Assembly (NCBI RefSeq): GCF_009720145.1
Contig: NZ_CP046253.1
Span: 1,147,131 to 1,211,130 of the forward strand
Origin: Sphingobium sp. CAP-1
GTDB lineage: Bacteria; Pseudomonadota; Alphaproteobacteria; Sphingomonadales; Sphingomonadaceae
Length of the DNA stretch: 64,000 bases
Reading direction: 5' to 3'
Below are positions 34,252 through 43,429 of this stretch, one piece after another. The notes below the pieces were generated by a model. It was not told the origin of the DNA, did no database searches, and saw nothing but the letters and a program-made list of their open reading frames with translations. Each line of letters begins with the position of its first letter. The first letter of the stretch is position 1. The position numbers were made by a program, and so were the translations under genes.

Positions 34252-34645
34252 CAATATCCTCCCCACAATGACCGATCTGCGATTTTTCGTCAGATCGAAT
34301 GGCATATCTCTATCCTGTATATGCGTAACTCTTATAGCGCATCACGACGCATATAAAAAGATATTTGCACGCTACCGGGCGATAAATTCATTGCGGGTGT
34401 GTTATTTTTGCGACGTGGCTCATGTCATTGATTTTCATGCGGGAAATGGATTTAACGCACTGATTGTGAGCAATAATATACATTTCTATATATTTGTTTG
34501 CTCATGGCTGCCGGGTAGGTGTGTCGCGAATTGGGAAATATATGGCACCATTCCCATTAATTGAGATGATGCTGGTCCAATTGGATGATGCGTAATCAAT
34601 TCCGCGAGGTAGTTACGAATCATAGCTAGCGATTGGGAGAGTCCA
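34252..34645. promoter_or_regulatory. AT-rich divergent promoter region with long palindrome
   Basis: A 394-bp non-coding region between the TBDR and BVMO genes, much richer in A+T than its surroundings, especially 34300-34510. TATATGCGT (34318-34326) and ACGCATATA (34347-34355) form a perfect 9-bp inverted repeat with a 20-bp spacer, about 70-100 bp upstream of the TBDR start. A short open frame exists here but shows no coding character. Confidence 0.55.
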
Positions 34646-36133
34646 TTGTCGATCCGTTACGAACGTCGCCCTTTGCGTCATGCCATCATAGGTGCCGGCA
34701 TGGCTGGCCTGCTGGCCGCGATCAAGCTCAAGCAGGCCGGCGCGGATTTCCAGGTCTATGAAAAGGCCGATCGCCTTGGCGGCACATGGCGTGACAATCG
34801 CTATCCCGGCCTGACCTGCGACGTGCCCGCCCATGCCTACACCTACAGTTTCGAACCCTATGCCGAATGGCAGGCCTATTATGCCACGGGCGAGGAGGTG
34901 CGAACCTATTTCGAGCATAGCGCTGCCAAATATGATGTGGTGCCGTATATCCGTCTGGGCTGCGAGGTAGTTTCCTGCATCTGGCAGGAAGCGGGCTTCT
35001 GGGTTCTGGAATTGTCATCGGGCGAGAAGGTCGAGGCGGATATCGTCATTGCGGCATCGGGTGTGCTGCATCATCCCCGGATGCCCGAGATTGAGGGGCT
35101 GGACAGCTTTGCCGGCGCTGCTTTCCACAGCGCCCGCTGGCAGGATGATGCCCGGATCGATGGCGCGCGCGTGGGCGTGGTCGGCAATGGGTCGACCGGG
35201 GTGCAGATCATCACGGCGTTGCAAGGGCGGACCGAGGCGCTCGTGCATTTTCAACGGTCGCCGCAATGGATCATGCCAGTTCCCTATTTCCGCTATAGCG
35301 AGGAGGAACGGGCGGCGTTTCGGCGCGATCCCAGCCTGATCGATGCAATCCGTTATGACAAGGAATATTGGGCCAATATCCATCGCTTCACGCAGGCGAT
35401 CACCCATGTCGATGGCCCTGAGATCGCGCTTATCGAGAAGCTGTGCCTCGACAATCTGGAAAACAGCATCCAGGATTCGGCGCTCAGGGAAAAGCTGCGC
35501 CCCAATTACCGTGCCGCCTGTAAGCGGCTCATCTATTCGTGGTGCTATTATGATGCGGTCCAGCAGCCCAATGTGACTGTCGAGCGGGAGGGGATCGCCC
35601 GGATCGAACCGGAAGGCGTTCGCCTGAAGGATGGCAGGTTACAGCCGCTCGATACGCTGGTGCTGGCAACCGGCTTTCATGCCGATCGCTTCATCCGCCC
35701 GACGCAGGTGCTGGGGCGTGAGGGTGTGTCGCTGGATGATGTCTGGGCGACACGGCCGACGGCCTATTATGCCGTGACGATTCCGCGCTTCCCGAATTTC
35801 TTCATGCTCAACGGTCCGACCGGCCCCGTCGGCAATTTCTCGCTGATTGATATTGCGGAACGGCAATGGGCCTATATCGAACAATTGCTCGCGCCGCTGC
35901 GACAGGGGGCAGTGGCAAGCGTCGAGCCGACGATGGCAGCCCATGCGGATTATGAAGAGCGGCGTGTTGCCGCCGCCCGGACGACCATCTTCGGGTCGGG
36001 CTGTTCGAGCTGGTATCTGGATGCAACCGGCGTGCCATCCAGTTGGCCGTGGAGTTACGAGGCCTTTGCCGATGCGATGGCCGCGCCGGTCATGGCGGAT
36101 TATGGTCTGGCGGCGGCGCAGCCGGTCGCCTGA
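34646..36133 (+). CDS. Baeyer-Villiger monooxygenase (flavin-containing, class B)
   Basis: Monooxygenase of 495 aa. It starts at TTG 34646 with GGGAGA 6 bp upstream. FAD-binding GAGMAG is at residues 16-21, then GGTWRDNRYPGLTCDVPAH, typical of BVMOs. The BVMO fingerprint FxGxxxHxxxW is present as FAGAAFHSARW, with Gln where Pro or Asp is common. The NADPH-binding motif is GNGSTG. Members insert oxygen next to a ketone (ring opening or ester formation). It is divergent from a TBDR and lies beside a probable ketone-forming block, so cleavage of a cyclic ketone intermediate is likely. Confidence 0.87.
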   Translation: MSIRYERRPLRHAIIGAGMAGLLAAIKLKQAGADFQVYEKADRLGGTWRDNRYPGLTCDVPAHAYTYSFEPYAEWQAYYATGEEVRTYFEHSAAKYDVVPYIRLGCEVVSCIWQEAGFWVLELSSGEKVEADIVIAASGVLHHPRMPEIEGLDSFAGAAFHSARWQDDARIDGARVGVVGNGSTGVQIITALQGRTEALVHFQRSPQWIMPVPYFRYSEEERAAFRRDPSLIDAIRYDKEYWANIHRFTQAITHVDGPEIALIEKLCLDNLENSIQDSALREKLRPNYRAACKRLIYSWCYYDAVQQPNVTVEREGIARIEPEGVRLKDGRLQPLDTLVLATGFHADRFIRPTQVLGREGVSLDDVWATRPTAYYAVTIPRFPNFFMLNGPTGPVGNFSLIDIAERQWAYIEQLLAPLRQGAVASVEPTMAAHADYEERRVAAARTTIFGSGCSSWYLDATGVPSSWPWSYEAFADAMAAPVMADYGLAAAQPVA

Positions 36134-36144
36134 TTCCAGGGTGG

Positions 36145-36185
36145 AAGGAAGGGTGGTGTGCGATTTTCGCGCATCACCTTTCCTT
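36145..36185. terminator. 19-bp stem-loop between convergent BVMO and TetR genes
   Basis: Arms 36145-36163 and 36167-36185 pair along all 19 positions (three are G-U wobbles on the plus-strand RNA) around a 3-nt ttt loop. There is no long U-tract. It probably serves as a transcript end for both genes. Confidence 0.6.
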
Positions 36186-36193
36186 CGGTGTGG

Positions 36194-36841
36194 CTAGGCC
36201 AATATCCCGTCGCAGAACAGCCGCACCAGTTTTTGAGCGAATTCGTCGAGTCTGTCGGGATCATTGGCGACATCGATATCGTTCTGAAAGAAGCGGCGAT
36301 GGGATTCCGACAGGACCAGGCTGGTCAATGCTTCGGCCGCGAAGGGGATATCCTGCGGCGGTATCGTCCCTGCCTGCACAAGTTCATCAAGAAAGGCGAT
36401 CAGCGGGTCCATATAGCGCCGCACGATCACCTGTTCGATCCGGGGCTTCACCTTATCCATGAAAGCTGGATCGAGCGTTAGCAGTCGTCGCAACGTCATG
36501 GCCTGCGGCTGGCAGACTTCGTTGAGGCTCTGGTCGACAAAGGCGTGCAGGCTCTCACGCCAATGCGGGCGATCGGGAATGACCAGCGGTTCCAGCCCAT
36601 AATCCAGCATTGTCCGCACAACGGCCGCCATCAGGGCCGGCTTGTTGGGGTAGCGGGCATAGACCGTTTTGCGCGACAGGCCGGACGCGGCGATAATCGT
36701 GTTCATCGTCAGCGCCGGCCCATGCTGCGCCAGCATCTGCATTGCCGCGTCGATCAGTTGCTGGTCGATATCGCCGCTTTCTTCGCGTCTGGGGCGGCCG
36801 GGGCGTCGGGTAGGTACCGTCTCATTCATACGCAGGGTCAT
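36194..36841 (-). CDS. TetR family transcriptional regulator
   Basis: Regulator of 215 aa with an N-terminal TetR HTH (ALTMNTIIAASGLSRKTVYARYPNKPAL) after an Arg-rich arm (RRPGRPRREE), and a helical ligand-binding domain. ATG 36841 is used; ATG 36829 is an in-frame alternative and neither has a strong ribosome-binding site. It is divergent from the RND efflux operon, with a perfect 14-bp palindrome between them. It most likely represses the pump and responds to a toxic substrate. Confidence 0.87.
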   Translation of the reverse strand: MTLRMNETVPTRRPGRPRREESGDIDQQLIDAAMQMLAQHGPALTMNTIIAASGLSRKTVYARYPNKPALMAAVVRTMLDYGLEPLVIPDRPHWRESLHAFVDQSLNEVCQPQAMTLRRLLTLDPAFMDKVKPRIEQVIVRRYMDPLIAFLDELVQAGTIPPQDIPFAAEALTSLVLSESHRRFFQNDIDVANDPDRLDEFAQKLVRLFCDGILA

Positions 36842-36866
36842 GGCAAAAAAAGCGCGGCTTGAAAAT

Positions 36867-36880
36867 AAACAATCTTGTTT
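36867..36880. promoter_or_regulatory. TetR-type operator candidate
   Basis: AAACAA-tc-TTGTTT is a perfect palindrome in the TetR/RND divergent region, flanked by A- and T-rich tracts. It lies 25 bp from the TetR start. Confidence 0.6.
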
Positions 36881-36937
36881 CTTTTTTTCTCTGCGTTATC
36901 CGCACGGCTGGAATCCATATTTGGGAGCGCCGCCGCT

Positions 36938-38404
36938 TTGCCGAGTCTTGCCTCGCATTCTTGTCTCCTTCTGATTGGCGGACTGGCGCTTGCCGGATGC
37001 GCGCCAAAAGTTGAGCTGGCGCGTCCTGCAATCGCCCTGCCGCAGCAGTTCGAAGCGCGCGCGCCCACGCCTGCCGCAGAAGAGGTGGCCCTCGATCATT
37101 GGTGGGACGGATTCGGCGATGCGCAGCTCACGAGCCTGGTCAACGCGGCGCTGGAGCGCAGCACGGATGCGCGGAGTGCCTATTTTCGCCTGCGCGAAGC
37201 GCGGGCCATTCGCGATCAGGCCTTGTCGCAGCAGCAGCCCGGCGGCGGTATCAGCGGCTCCGCCGCCTCCCGCGGCGGCACGGTCATGTCCGGTCACGAC
37301 GTGCTGGCCAGCACCGCCGAAGGGAGCAGCCAGTCATTGGGCTTCAGCCCAAGCTGGGAACTGGACCTGTTCGGCCGGTTGTCGGCAATCGGCCGGGGTG
37401 CGCGGGCCAGCTATGTCGCTGCGGCCTACGATTATCATGCTGCCCGCATGAGCATCGCGGCCGATGTCGCAACCATGTTGTTCGATGCGCGGGGACTGGC
37501 GGTTCAGCGTGACGATGCCGAGGAAATATTGCGGATCGCCAGCGAACTGGCGCGAACATCGGCCCTGGCGCGCGATCATGGCCTGGTTGCGGCGGCCGAT
37601 ACGGCCCGGCTGGAGGGCGATGTCGCGAGCGCTCGCGCCGAATTGACCCGCATCGATGTCGCATTGCGAAATGCGAAGCGATCGCTGCTGGTGCTGGTCG
37701 GGCGCGCCGACGCGCCCACCGATAGCCTGTCGATCAAGGCCGCTCTGGATACGCCGCCTGCGGTTCCGGCGTCGATTCCCGCCACCCTGCTTGCCCGCCG
37801 CCCTGACGTGCTGGCGGCGCAGGCCCGGCTGGCGGCGGCGACCCATGCCGTGCAGATTGACCGGCTGGCGCTGTTCCCACGTTTCACCTTGCAGGGGAGC
37901 GGCAGCATCAATCGTGGTTCGGGACCGCCCGCCCTGATATCGGGCCTCTGGTCGCTGGCTGCGGGATTGAGCCTGCCGGTGCTGGATCGCACGCGCCTTA
38001 TCGCGCAACTGCGCGCGACGGAGGCGCAGGGGCAGCAGGCGGTCATTGCCTATGAAGGGGCGGTGCAGGACGCGTTTCGGGATGCCGACATCGCCCTTGC
38101 GACACTCAATGCCGATCGGTTGCGGCTGGACGACCTGTCGCGGGCGGAGGAACGGGCGCGTTTTGCGTTCGATGCCGGCCGCAAGGGGCAGGCGGCGGGG
38201 CTGACGGACCTGACTACCCTGCTTCAGTCGGAGCGAACCTGGCGGGCTGCGCGATCCGCGCTGACCAACGCACGGGCGCAGGCGCTGCGGGATGCCGTCT
38301 CCACCTTTCGGGCGCTGGGCGGGGGCTGGAGCCCGGATCAGCCCGCTACCGCCCCTGGCCAGCCATCCGTCTCCCTTCCCACCCAATCCAAGGACATATT
38401 GTGA
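36938..38404 (+). CDS. Outer-membrane efflux lipoprotein (OprM/NodT family)
   Basis: Outer-membrane channel of about 488 aa. The start is set at TTG 36938, with GGGAG about 10 bp upstream. An upstream in-frame TTG at 36875 falls inside the operator palindrome and is unlikely. A lipoprotein signal ends in LAGC (CLLLIGGLALAGC). Two OEP repeats follow, with DHWWDGFGD early, SWELDLFGRL in the middle, and LLARRPDVLAAQARLAAA opening the second repeat, all typical of the NodT/OprM family. It is the first gene of a three-gene RND pump and overlaps the adaptor start by GTGA. Confidence 0.88.
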   Translation: MPSLASHSCLLLIGGLALAGCAPKVELARPAIALPQQFEARAPTPAAEEVALDHWWDGFGDAQLTSLVNAALERSTDARSAYFRLREARAIRDQALSQQQPGGGISGSAASRGGTVMSGHDVLASTAEGSSQSLGFSPSWELDLFGRLSAIGRGARASYVAAAYDYHAARMSIAADVATMLFDARGLAVQRDDAEEILRIASELARTSALARDHGLVAAADTARLEGDVASARAELTRIDVALRNAKRSLLVLVGRADAPTDSLSIKAALDTPPAVPASIPATLLARRPDVLAAQARLAAATHAVQIDRLALFPRFTLQGSGSINRGSGPPALISGLWSLAAGLSLPVLDRTRLIAQLRATEAQGQQAVIAYEGAVQDAFRDADIALATLNADRLRLDDLSRAEERARFAFDAGRKGQAAGLTDLTTLLQSERTWRAARSALTNARAQALRDAVSTFRALGGGWSPDQPATAPGQPSVSLPTQSKDIL

Positions 38405-39483
38405 CCCACAAGCCCCGTCTCCTCCTGATGGCGCTGTCTCCTCTCCTGTCGCTCGCGGCGTGCGGCGGAGAGCAGGAAAAGCACAAGGCGCCGCCGCCAC
38501 CGACCGTTTCGGTGGCGCGGGTGGCATTGCGCTCGCTTGATGGCGGTTTCACGGCGTCCGGCCGGCTTCTTCCGCGGGAAGAGGTGGCGATCGCGCCGGA
38601 ACTGTCGGGTTACCGGATCGCGCGGGTGCTGGTGGAGGAGGATGCGCAGGTGCGCGCCGGGCAGGTGCTGGCGGTGCTGGACGACGCATTGCTGCGTTCC
38701 CAGATCGCGCAGGCGCGCGCGCAATTGACCCAGAGCCAAGTGGCCTATGACAAGGCGCGGATGGAGGCCGTCCGGGTGTCGGGTCTCGATAATCAGGGCA
38801 TATTGTCGCAGGAAGCGATCGACCAGCGACGCATTGCCGATCGCTCGGCGCAGGCATCCGTTGGCGTCGCACGGGCGCAACTGGATGATCTGTTGACCCG
38901 TGAGCAGCGGTTGACCATTCGCACGCCGGTTGCCGGTCGCGTGCTTCAGCGATCGGCCAGACCGGGCGAGCCGTCCGCTTCGGGCACGACGCTGTTCACT
39001 ATTGCGCGGGACAATCTGGTCGAACTGAACGCGGAGGTGCCGGAGGCGGCGATGGGCACTCTGGCGACGGGCGATCCGGTCAGGGTCATGCTGGCGTCCG
39101 GTGCGGTGATCGATGGTCATGTCCGGTTGCTGGGCGCACGCGTCGATAATCAGACAGGCCTGTCGACGGCGCGCATTGCGCTGCCGGTACGGCAGGATTT
39201 GCGACCGGGCGGATTTGCGCAGGCGCGCTTCACCAGGATGGGCGGCCCGGTGCTGACGGCGCCGGAAGGCGCGGTCCATTATGATGCGGACGGCGCCTAT
39301 ATGCTGCTGCTCGACGGCAAGGATCGCGTGCATCGCATGGCCGTCCGCACCGGGCGACGGACGGGCGGCATGGTGGAAATCCTGTCTGGCCCACATCAGG
39401 GCGACCGGGCCGTATTGGGCGGCGGCGCCTTCGTGCTGGAAGGTGACAAGGTGCGGATCGCCGGTGGAAAGGCCAGTTCATGA
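38401..39483 (+). CDS. RND efflux periplasmic adaptor (membrane fusion protein)
   Basis: Adaptor of 360 aa starting at GTG 38401 inside the stop of the previous gene. The lipoprotein signal ends LSLAAC, so it is inner-membrane anchored. The lipoyl-like half motifs are ELSGYRIARVLVEEDAQVRAG and LTIRTPVAGRVLQR, on either side of a helical hairpin (QIAQARAQLTQSQVAYDKAR), followed by the beta-barrel and membrane-proximal domains. It links the channel above to the RND pump below. Confidence 0.9.
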   Translation: MTHKPRLLLMALSPLLSLAACGGEQEKHKAPPPPTVSVARVALRSLDGGFTASGRLLPREEVAIAPELSGYRIARVLVEEDAQVRAGQVLAVLDDALLRSQIAQARAQLTQSQVAYDKARMEAVRVSGLDNQGILSQEAIDQRRIADRSAQASVGVARAQLDDLLTREQRLTIRTPVAGRVLQRSARPGEPSASGTTLFTIARDNLVELNAEVPEAAMGTLATGDPVRVMLASGAVIDGHVRLLGARVDNQTGLSTARIALPVRQDLRPGGFAQARFTRMGGPVLTAPEGAVHYDADGAYMLLLDGKDRVHRMAVRTGRRTGGMVEILSGPHQGDRAVLGGGAFVLEGDKVRIAGGKASS

Positions 39484-42400
39484 GCTTTCGCGTTTCCGCC
39501 TGGTCGATCCGCAATCCGATCCCGATCATATCGCTATTCATTCTGCTGACGATCGCCGGGATCGTCGCCTATGTCGGCCTGCCGATCAAACAATTCCCCA
39601 ATGTCACATTCCCCATCGTCAGTGTCAGCGTCAGCCAGAATGGCGCCGCGCCGACGGAGATGGAAAATCAGATCACCCGTCCCATCGAAAATGCGCTGAG
39701 CAGCGTTGCCGGGGTCAAGCATATCAGTTCTACCGTGGTGCTGGGCGTATCCACGACCACCGTGGAATTCGAACTGCACAGCGACATGCAAAAGGCGACC
39801 GATGATGTGCGCACTGCTGTCGAGCGGACGCGCGTCCAGTTGCCGGCCGGGATCGATCCGCCCCTGGTTCAGCGGCTCGACATCGAAAATGCGCCGATCC
39901 TGACCTATGCGGTCAGCGCGCCCGAAATGGGCGGTGCGGAACTGTCGCGTTTCGTCGACAAGGTGGCGACCCGTGCCTTGCAGGCGCAGGATGGCGTGGC
40001 GCAGGTCACGCGCATCGGCGGCGCCAATCGGGAAATCAACGTCATCCTCGACGCCGACCGGATGGCGGCGCTGGGCATAACCGCGCCTCAGGTGAACAAT
40101 GCGCTGTTCGCGTTCAACAGCGATGATCCGGGTGGGCGGGCCGATGTGGGGCAGGTGGAGCAGACGATCCGGGTTCTTGGCTCGGCGGTAGACGTTGCCC
40201 GGCTGCGTGATCTCACCATCCCCGTGCAGGGCAGTTATGTCCGGCTGTCCGACATTGCCGAAATTGGCGACGGCGCGACCGAGGAGAGGGGGTTCGCACG
40301 ACTGGACGGGCGGCCGGTGACGGCGATCCAGATCAGCAAGACCCGCGATTCCAGCGATATCGCCGTCGAGGACAAGGTGATCAAGGCGATCGCCGGACTG
40401 GAGAAGGAGCATCCGGGCGTTACCTTCACCCGACTGGTGTCGACCGTCGATTCCACCCGCCGCAGCTTTGCATCGACCCAGCATGTGCTGATCGAGGGGA
40501 TATTCCTCGCCGTGCTGGTGGTGTTCCTGTTTCTGCGCAACTGGCGCGCCACGATCATCGCTGCGGTGGCTATGCCCCTGTCTTTGATTCCCACCTTTGT
40601 CGCCATGTCCGCCATGGGTTTCAGTCTCAACGGCATCACCCTGCTGGCGTTGACTTTGGTGATCGGCATATTGGTCGACGACGCCATCGTGGAAGTCGAA
40701 AATATCGAAAAGCGGATCGAGGTCGGTGAAACGCCTTATCGCGCGGCACTGGTCGGGGCCGATGCGATCGGTCTGGCGGTGATTGCGACCACGGCCACCA
40801 TCATTGCCGTGTTCGCGCCGGTTTCACTGATCCCCGGACAGGCGGGCCAGTTTTTCCGCGAATTCGGGCTGACCGTGGCGGTTGCGGTCCTCTTCTCGCT
40901 GGTGGTGGCACGGTTGCTGACACCTTTGATGGCGGCCTATTTCCTCGTCCCCATGGCGGATCGCGCGCATCGGGAAAAGCGGCCGGTCAATCCTGTCTAC
41001 GGGCGCATCCTCGACTGGGCGCTGGCGCATCGCTGGCTGGCGGTGGGGATCGGCACCGGCATCTTCCTGCTGTCGATGCTGTTGGCCAGCCTGACGCCGG
41101 TGGGTTTCCAGCCGGTCGGCAATCCCGGCTATCTCTATATCGCGGTGCAGGGGCCGCCGGGCGCCACCCGCGAGGATATGGCGCGGGCGGTGGACGGCGC
41201 CACCCGCATGTTGCTCGCCGAACCCGCGGTCGAACGGGTCTTTGCGCAGGTCGGTTCGACTTCGGGCGGCATGGGCGACGGCACCGATCTTCGGTCGGGC
41301 ACTTTGACGGTCGTGCTGAAGCATGATCGCAGCCTGACGACCGATCAGTTCCGCCAGCATATCCGCCCCATGCTGCGGGATATTCCCGACGTTCGGCTGT
41401 CCAATCAGGGCAGTTTCGGATCGGCGGGGATCAACATCATCCTGGCAGGCGAGGATGGACAGGCGCTGGAGCGAACGCAGACGCAATTGCTGCGCGAGAT
41501 GCGGGGGCTGGGTTCCATTTCCGATCCGCGTCCGGCGCCGCCGCCTGCCGGGCCGGAACTGATCGTCACGCCCCGTCCGGCGGAGGCCGCCCGCCTGAAC
41601 GTCAACAGCAATATGCTGGCGCAGGTGCTGCGCATCGCCACCATTGGCGACATTGATGCCAATGTCGCCAAATATTCCGACCGGGACGAACGCGTGCCGA
41701 TCCGCGTCCGGTTGGCGGAAGGCGCGCGTCAGGATCTGGACAGAATCGCCAATTTGCGGGTGCCGACATCGGATGGACGAACCACGCCGTTGTCGGCCGT
41801 GGCCGATATCCGTTTTCAGGCAGGGCCGGGCAAGATCGTCCGCTACGACCGGGAACGGCGGGTGTCGGTAGAGGCCGATCTGGTCGCCGGTCGCACCCTG
41901 GGACAGGCGCTGTCCGAAATTGCGCAACTACCGGTCATGCGCAACCTGCCCAAGGGCGTGCAGGAGGCACGAGAAGGCGACAGCGAAGCGATGATGGAGC
42001 TGTTCGGCGGTTTCATCATCGCGATCGTCGCCGGCATCGGCCTGACCTTTGCGGTGCTGGTGCTGCTTTTCCGCAGCTTCTTCAAGCCGGTGACGATCCT
42101 GGCGGCGCTGCCCCTTTCCTTGTTGGGGGCATTCGCCGCGCTGGCGCTGTTCGGCAAGACGCTGGATTTGCCGGCGATGATTGGCCTGCTGATGCTGCTG
42201 GGCCTGTGCGCGAAGAATTCCATTCTGCTGGTCGAGTTCGCGATCGAGGAGGAGCGCAAGGGCGTTCCGATGACGCAGGCCTTGCGCAATGCCTGCCGTG
42301 AGCGCGCTCGCCCGATCGTTATGACGACGGTCGCCATGGCGGCGGGGATGCTGCCGACGGCGCTGGGCATTGGCGAGGGGGCGGAGTTCCGCCAGCCCAT

Positions 42401-42575
42401 GGCTTTGGCGGTTATCGGCGGCCTCATCACCTCCACCGCTCTTTCGCTGATCTTCGTCCCGGTCGTCTATGAAATCGTGGAAAGTGTCGAGCAATGGCTC
42501 TTGCCCAAGGCCGCGAAACTCGTGACTCCCCGCCAGCCGGGCGACGACGATCCGCTTCCAACCCTTGGTTCCTGA
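39480..42575 (+). CDS. RND multidrug efflux transporter (AcrB/MexB-like, HAE1)
   Basis: Inner-membrane pump of 1031 aa with the RND duplication: TM1 near residue 12, a large periplasmic loop, TM2-6, a second loop, TM8-12. Proton-relay Asp pair in TM4: GILVDDAIVEVEN. Further markers are IKQFPNVTFPIVSVS after TM1, and GLCAKNSILLVEFA and RPIVMTTVAMAAGMLPTA near the end. ATGA overlap with the adaptor gene shows strict co-expression. Substrates are unknown; position between a hydrophobic-compound block and a deglycosylation operon suggests export of toxic lipophilic intermediates or saponin-like detergents. Confidence 0.93.
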   Translation: MSFRVSAWSIRNPIPIISLFILLTIAGIVAYVGLPIKQFPNVTFPIVSVSVSQNGAAPTEMENQITRPIENALSSVAGVKHISSTVVLGVSTTTVEFELHSDMQKATDDVRTAVERTRVQLPAGIDPPLVQRLDIENAPILTYAVSAPEMGGAELSRFVDKVATRALQAQDGVAQVTRIGGANREINVILDADRMAALGITAPQVNNALFAFNSDDPGGRADVGQVEQTIRVLGSAVDVARLRDLTIPVQGSYVRLSDIAEIGDGATEERGFARLDGRPVTAIQISKTRDSSDIAVEDKVIKAIAGLEKEHPGVTFTRLVSTVDSTRRSFASTQHVLIEGIFLAVLVVFLFLRNWRATIIAAVAMPLSLIPTFVAMSAMGFSLNGITLLALTLVIGILVDDAIVEVENIEKRIEVGETPYRAALVGADAIGLAVIATTATIIAVFAPVSLIPGQAGQFFREFGLTVAVAVLFSLVVARLLTPLMAAYFLVPMADRAHREKRPVNPVYGRILDWALAHRWLAVGIGTGIFLLSMLLASLTPVGFQPVGNPGYLYIAVQGPPGATREDMARAVDGATRMLLAEPAVERVFAQVGSTSGGMGDGTDLRSGTLTVVLKHDRSLTTDQFRQHIRPMLRDIPDVRLSNQGSFGSAGINIILAGEDGQALERTQTQLLREMRGLGSISDPRPAPPPAGPELIVTPRPAEAARLNVNSNMLAQVLRIATIGDIDANVAKYSDRDERVPIRVRLAEGARQDLDRIANLRVPTSDGRTTPLSAVADIRFQAGPGKIVRYDRERRVSVEADLVAGRTLGQALSEIAQLPVMRNLPKGVQEAREGDSEAMMELFGGFIIAIVAGIGLTFAVLVLLFRSFFKPVTILAALPLSLLGAFAALALFGKTLDLPAMIGLLMLLGLCAKNSILLVEFAIEEERKGVPMTQALRNACRERARPIVMTTVAMAAGMLPTALGIGEGAEFRQPMALAVIGGLITSTALSLIFVPVVYEIVESVEQWLLPKAAKLVTPRQPGDDDPLPTLGS

Positions 42576-42576
42576 T

Positions 42577-42605
42577 ACATCCCGCCAGGGGGCGGTGTCT
42601 TTTTT
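42577..42605 (+). terminator. Terminator after RND operon
   Basis: CCGCC (42582-42586) pairs with GGCGG (42591-42595), with an outer ACA/TGT helix across a 2-nt bulge, followed by a six-T run (42600-42605). It directly follows the RND stop codon. Confidence 0.6.
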
Positions 42606-42672
42606 GCTTGCATAAAAGAACGATATCGTCCAATTATATCTGGCCTTAAAGGCATCTCTCCTAAACTTCGAT

Positions 42673-42703
42673 TGGGCCGGCTCTTTAGGCGGCCCATTTT
42701 TTT
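42673..42703 (+). terminator. Second hairpin with T-run downstream of RND operon
   Basis: TGGGCCG (42673-42679) pairs with CGGCCCA (42690-42696), followed by seven Ts (42697-42703). It is separated from the first terminator by about 70 AT-rich bases, so it could end read-through or a short independent RNA. Confidence 0.6.
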
Positions 42704-42946
42704 GCCCGATGGAGATGGAGCCGGCATCGCCTCATATGGCGCGTTTTCATGCCAATAAAATGATACGCATATCGTGTAAGTTGCAAGAAAATTACACATC
42801 TTGTCGTAGAATGTTTGACGAATTGTCATATTTCATGGAAGCCTGCGAGTCGGGGTTGGGGCGAGCAATGCGAAGGGCCGCGTGGATGTCTGCTGCCCCT
42901 GTTCCCGCGCATGATGGGCGGGGCATCTTCGGGGAGGAGCGTGGAA
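42704..42946 (+). promoter_or_regulatory. Promoter/leader region of the Lrp pair
   Basis: A 243-bp region that is AT-rich at 42750-42840 (ATACGCATATCGTG, TTGCAAGAAAATTACAC) and becomes GC-rich just before the gene. No gene is visible. The AT-rich patch is the likely promoter and Lrp-binding area. Confidence 0.4.
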
Positions 42947-43429
42947 ATGCAGATCAGAAGCGGGCGGACCCCGCTGCCGCCATCGCTGGACAGTCTGGAT
43001 ACGAGCATCATCGAAATCTTGCGGATCAACGGCCGCGCAACCAATCAGGACATTGCGGAGCGCTTGTCGGTCACGGCTGCAACGGTTTCGGCCCGGTTGC
43101 AGAAAATGGAGGAGGCGCGCGTAATGCGTGTTGTTGCCGTTACCGATTTTGCGGCTCACGGATATAATGTCATTATCGCATTGGGTGTGAAAGTGCAGGG
43201 CCGTGACGTGAGCGATGTCGGCCAGGCATTGGCCAGACTTCCGCAAATATTAAGTGTTAATGTGATGAACGGAGAGCATGATATCGAGTTACTGGTAGCA
43301 CTCCGTGAGTTTTCGGAGGTTCAGCGATTTCTGTTTGATCACATCGCCGGAGTGGACGGAATAGCCCATATCACGTCGGGCATAGCGGTCGATATCGTGA
43401 AATTCGAATTCAATGTGGTGCCGCTGTGA
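42947..43429 (+). CDS. Lrp/AsnC family transcriptional regulator
   Basis: Regulator of 160 aa. ATG 42947 is chosen because GGGGAGGAG lies 7 bp upstream; a longer in-frame extension lacks a ribosome-binding site. N-terminal HTH: NGRATNQDIAERLSVTAATVSARLQKM. The C-terminal ligand-binding RAM/ACT-like domain follows (VIIALGVKVQGRD, NVMNGEHDIELLVAL). Its stop overlaps the GTG start of a second Lrp-type gene, so the two are translated together and may form mixed oligomers. The target genes are not evident. Confidence 0.87.
   Translation: MQIRSGRTPLPPSLDSLDTSIIEILRINGRATNQDIAERLSVTAATVSARLQKMEEARVMRVVAVTDFAAHGYNVIIALGVKVQGRDVSDVGQALARLPQILSVNVMNGEHDIELLVALREFSEVQRFLFDHIAGVDGIAHITSGIAVDIVKFEFNVVPL

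Noticed and set aside
34268..34564. Small open frame (98 codons) in the AT-rich TBDR/BVMO gap
   Set aside because: No good ribosome-binding site, odd composition rich in Ile, Phe and Cys, and it overlaps the promoter region with the palindrome.
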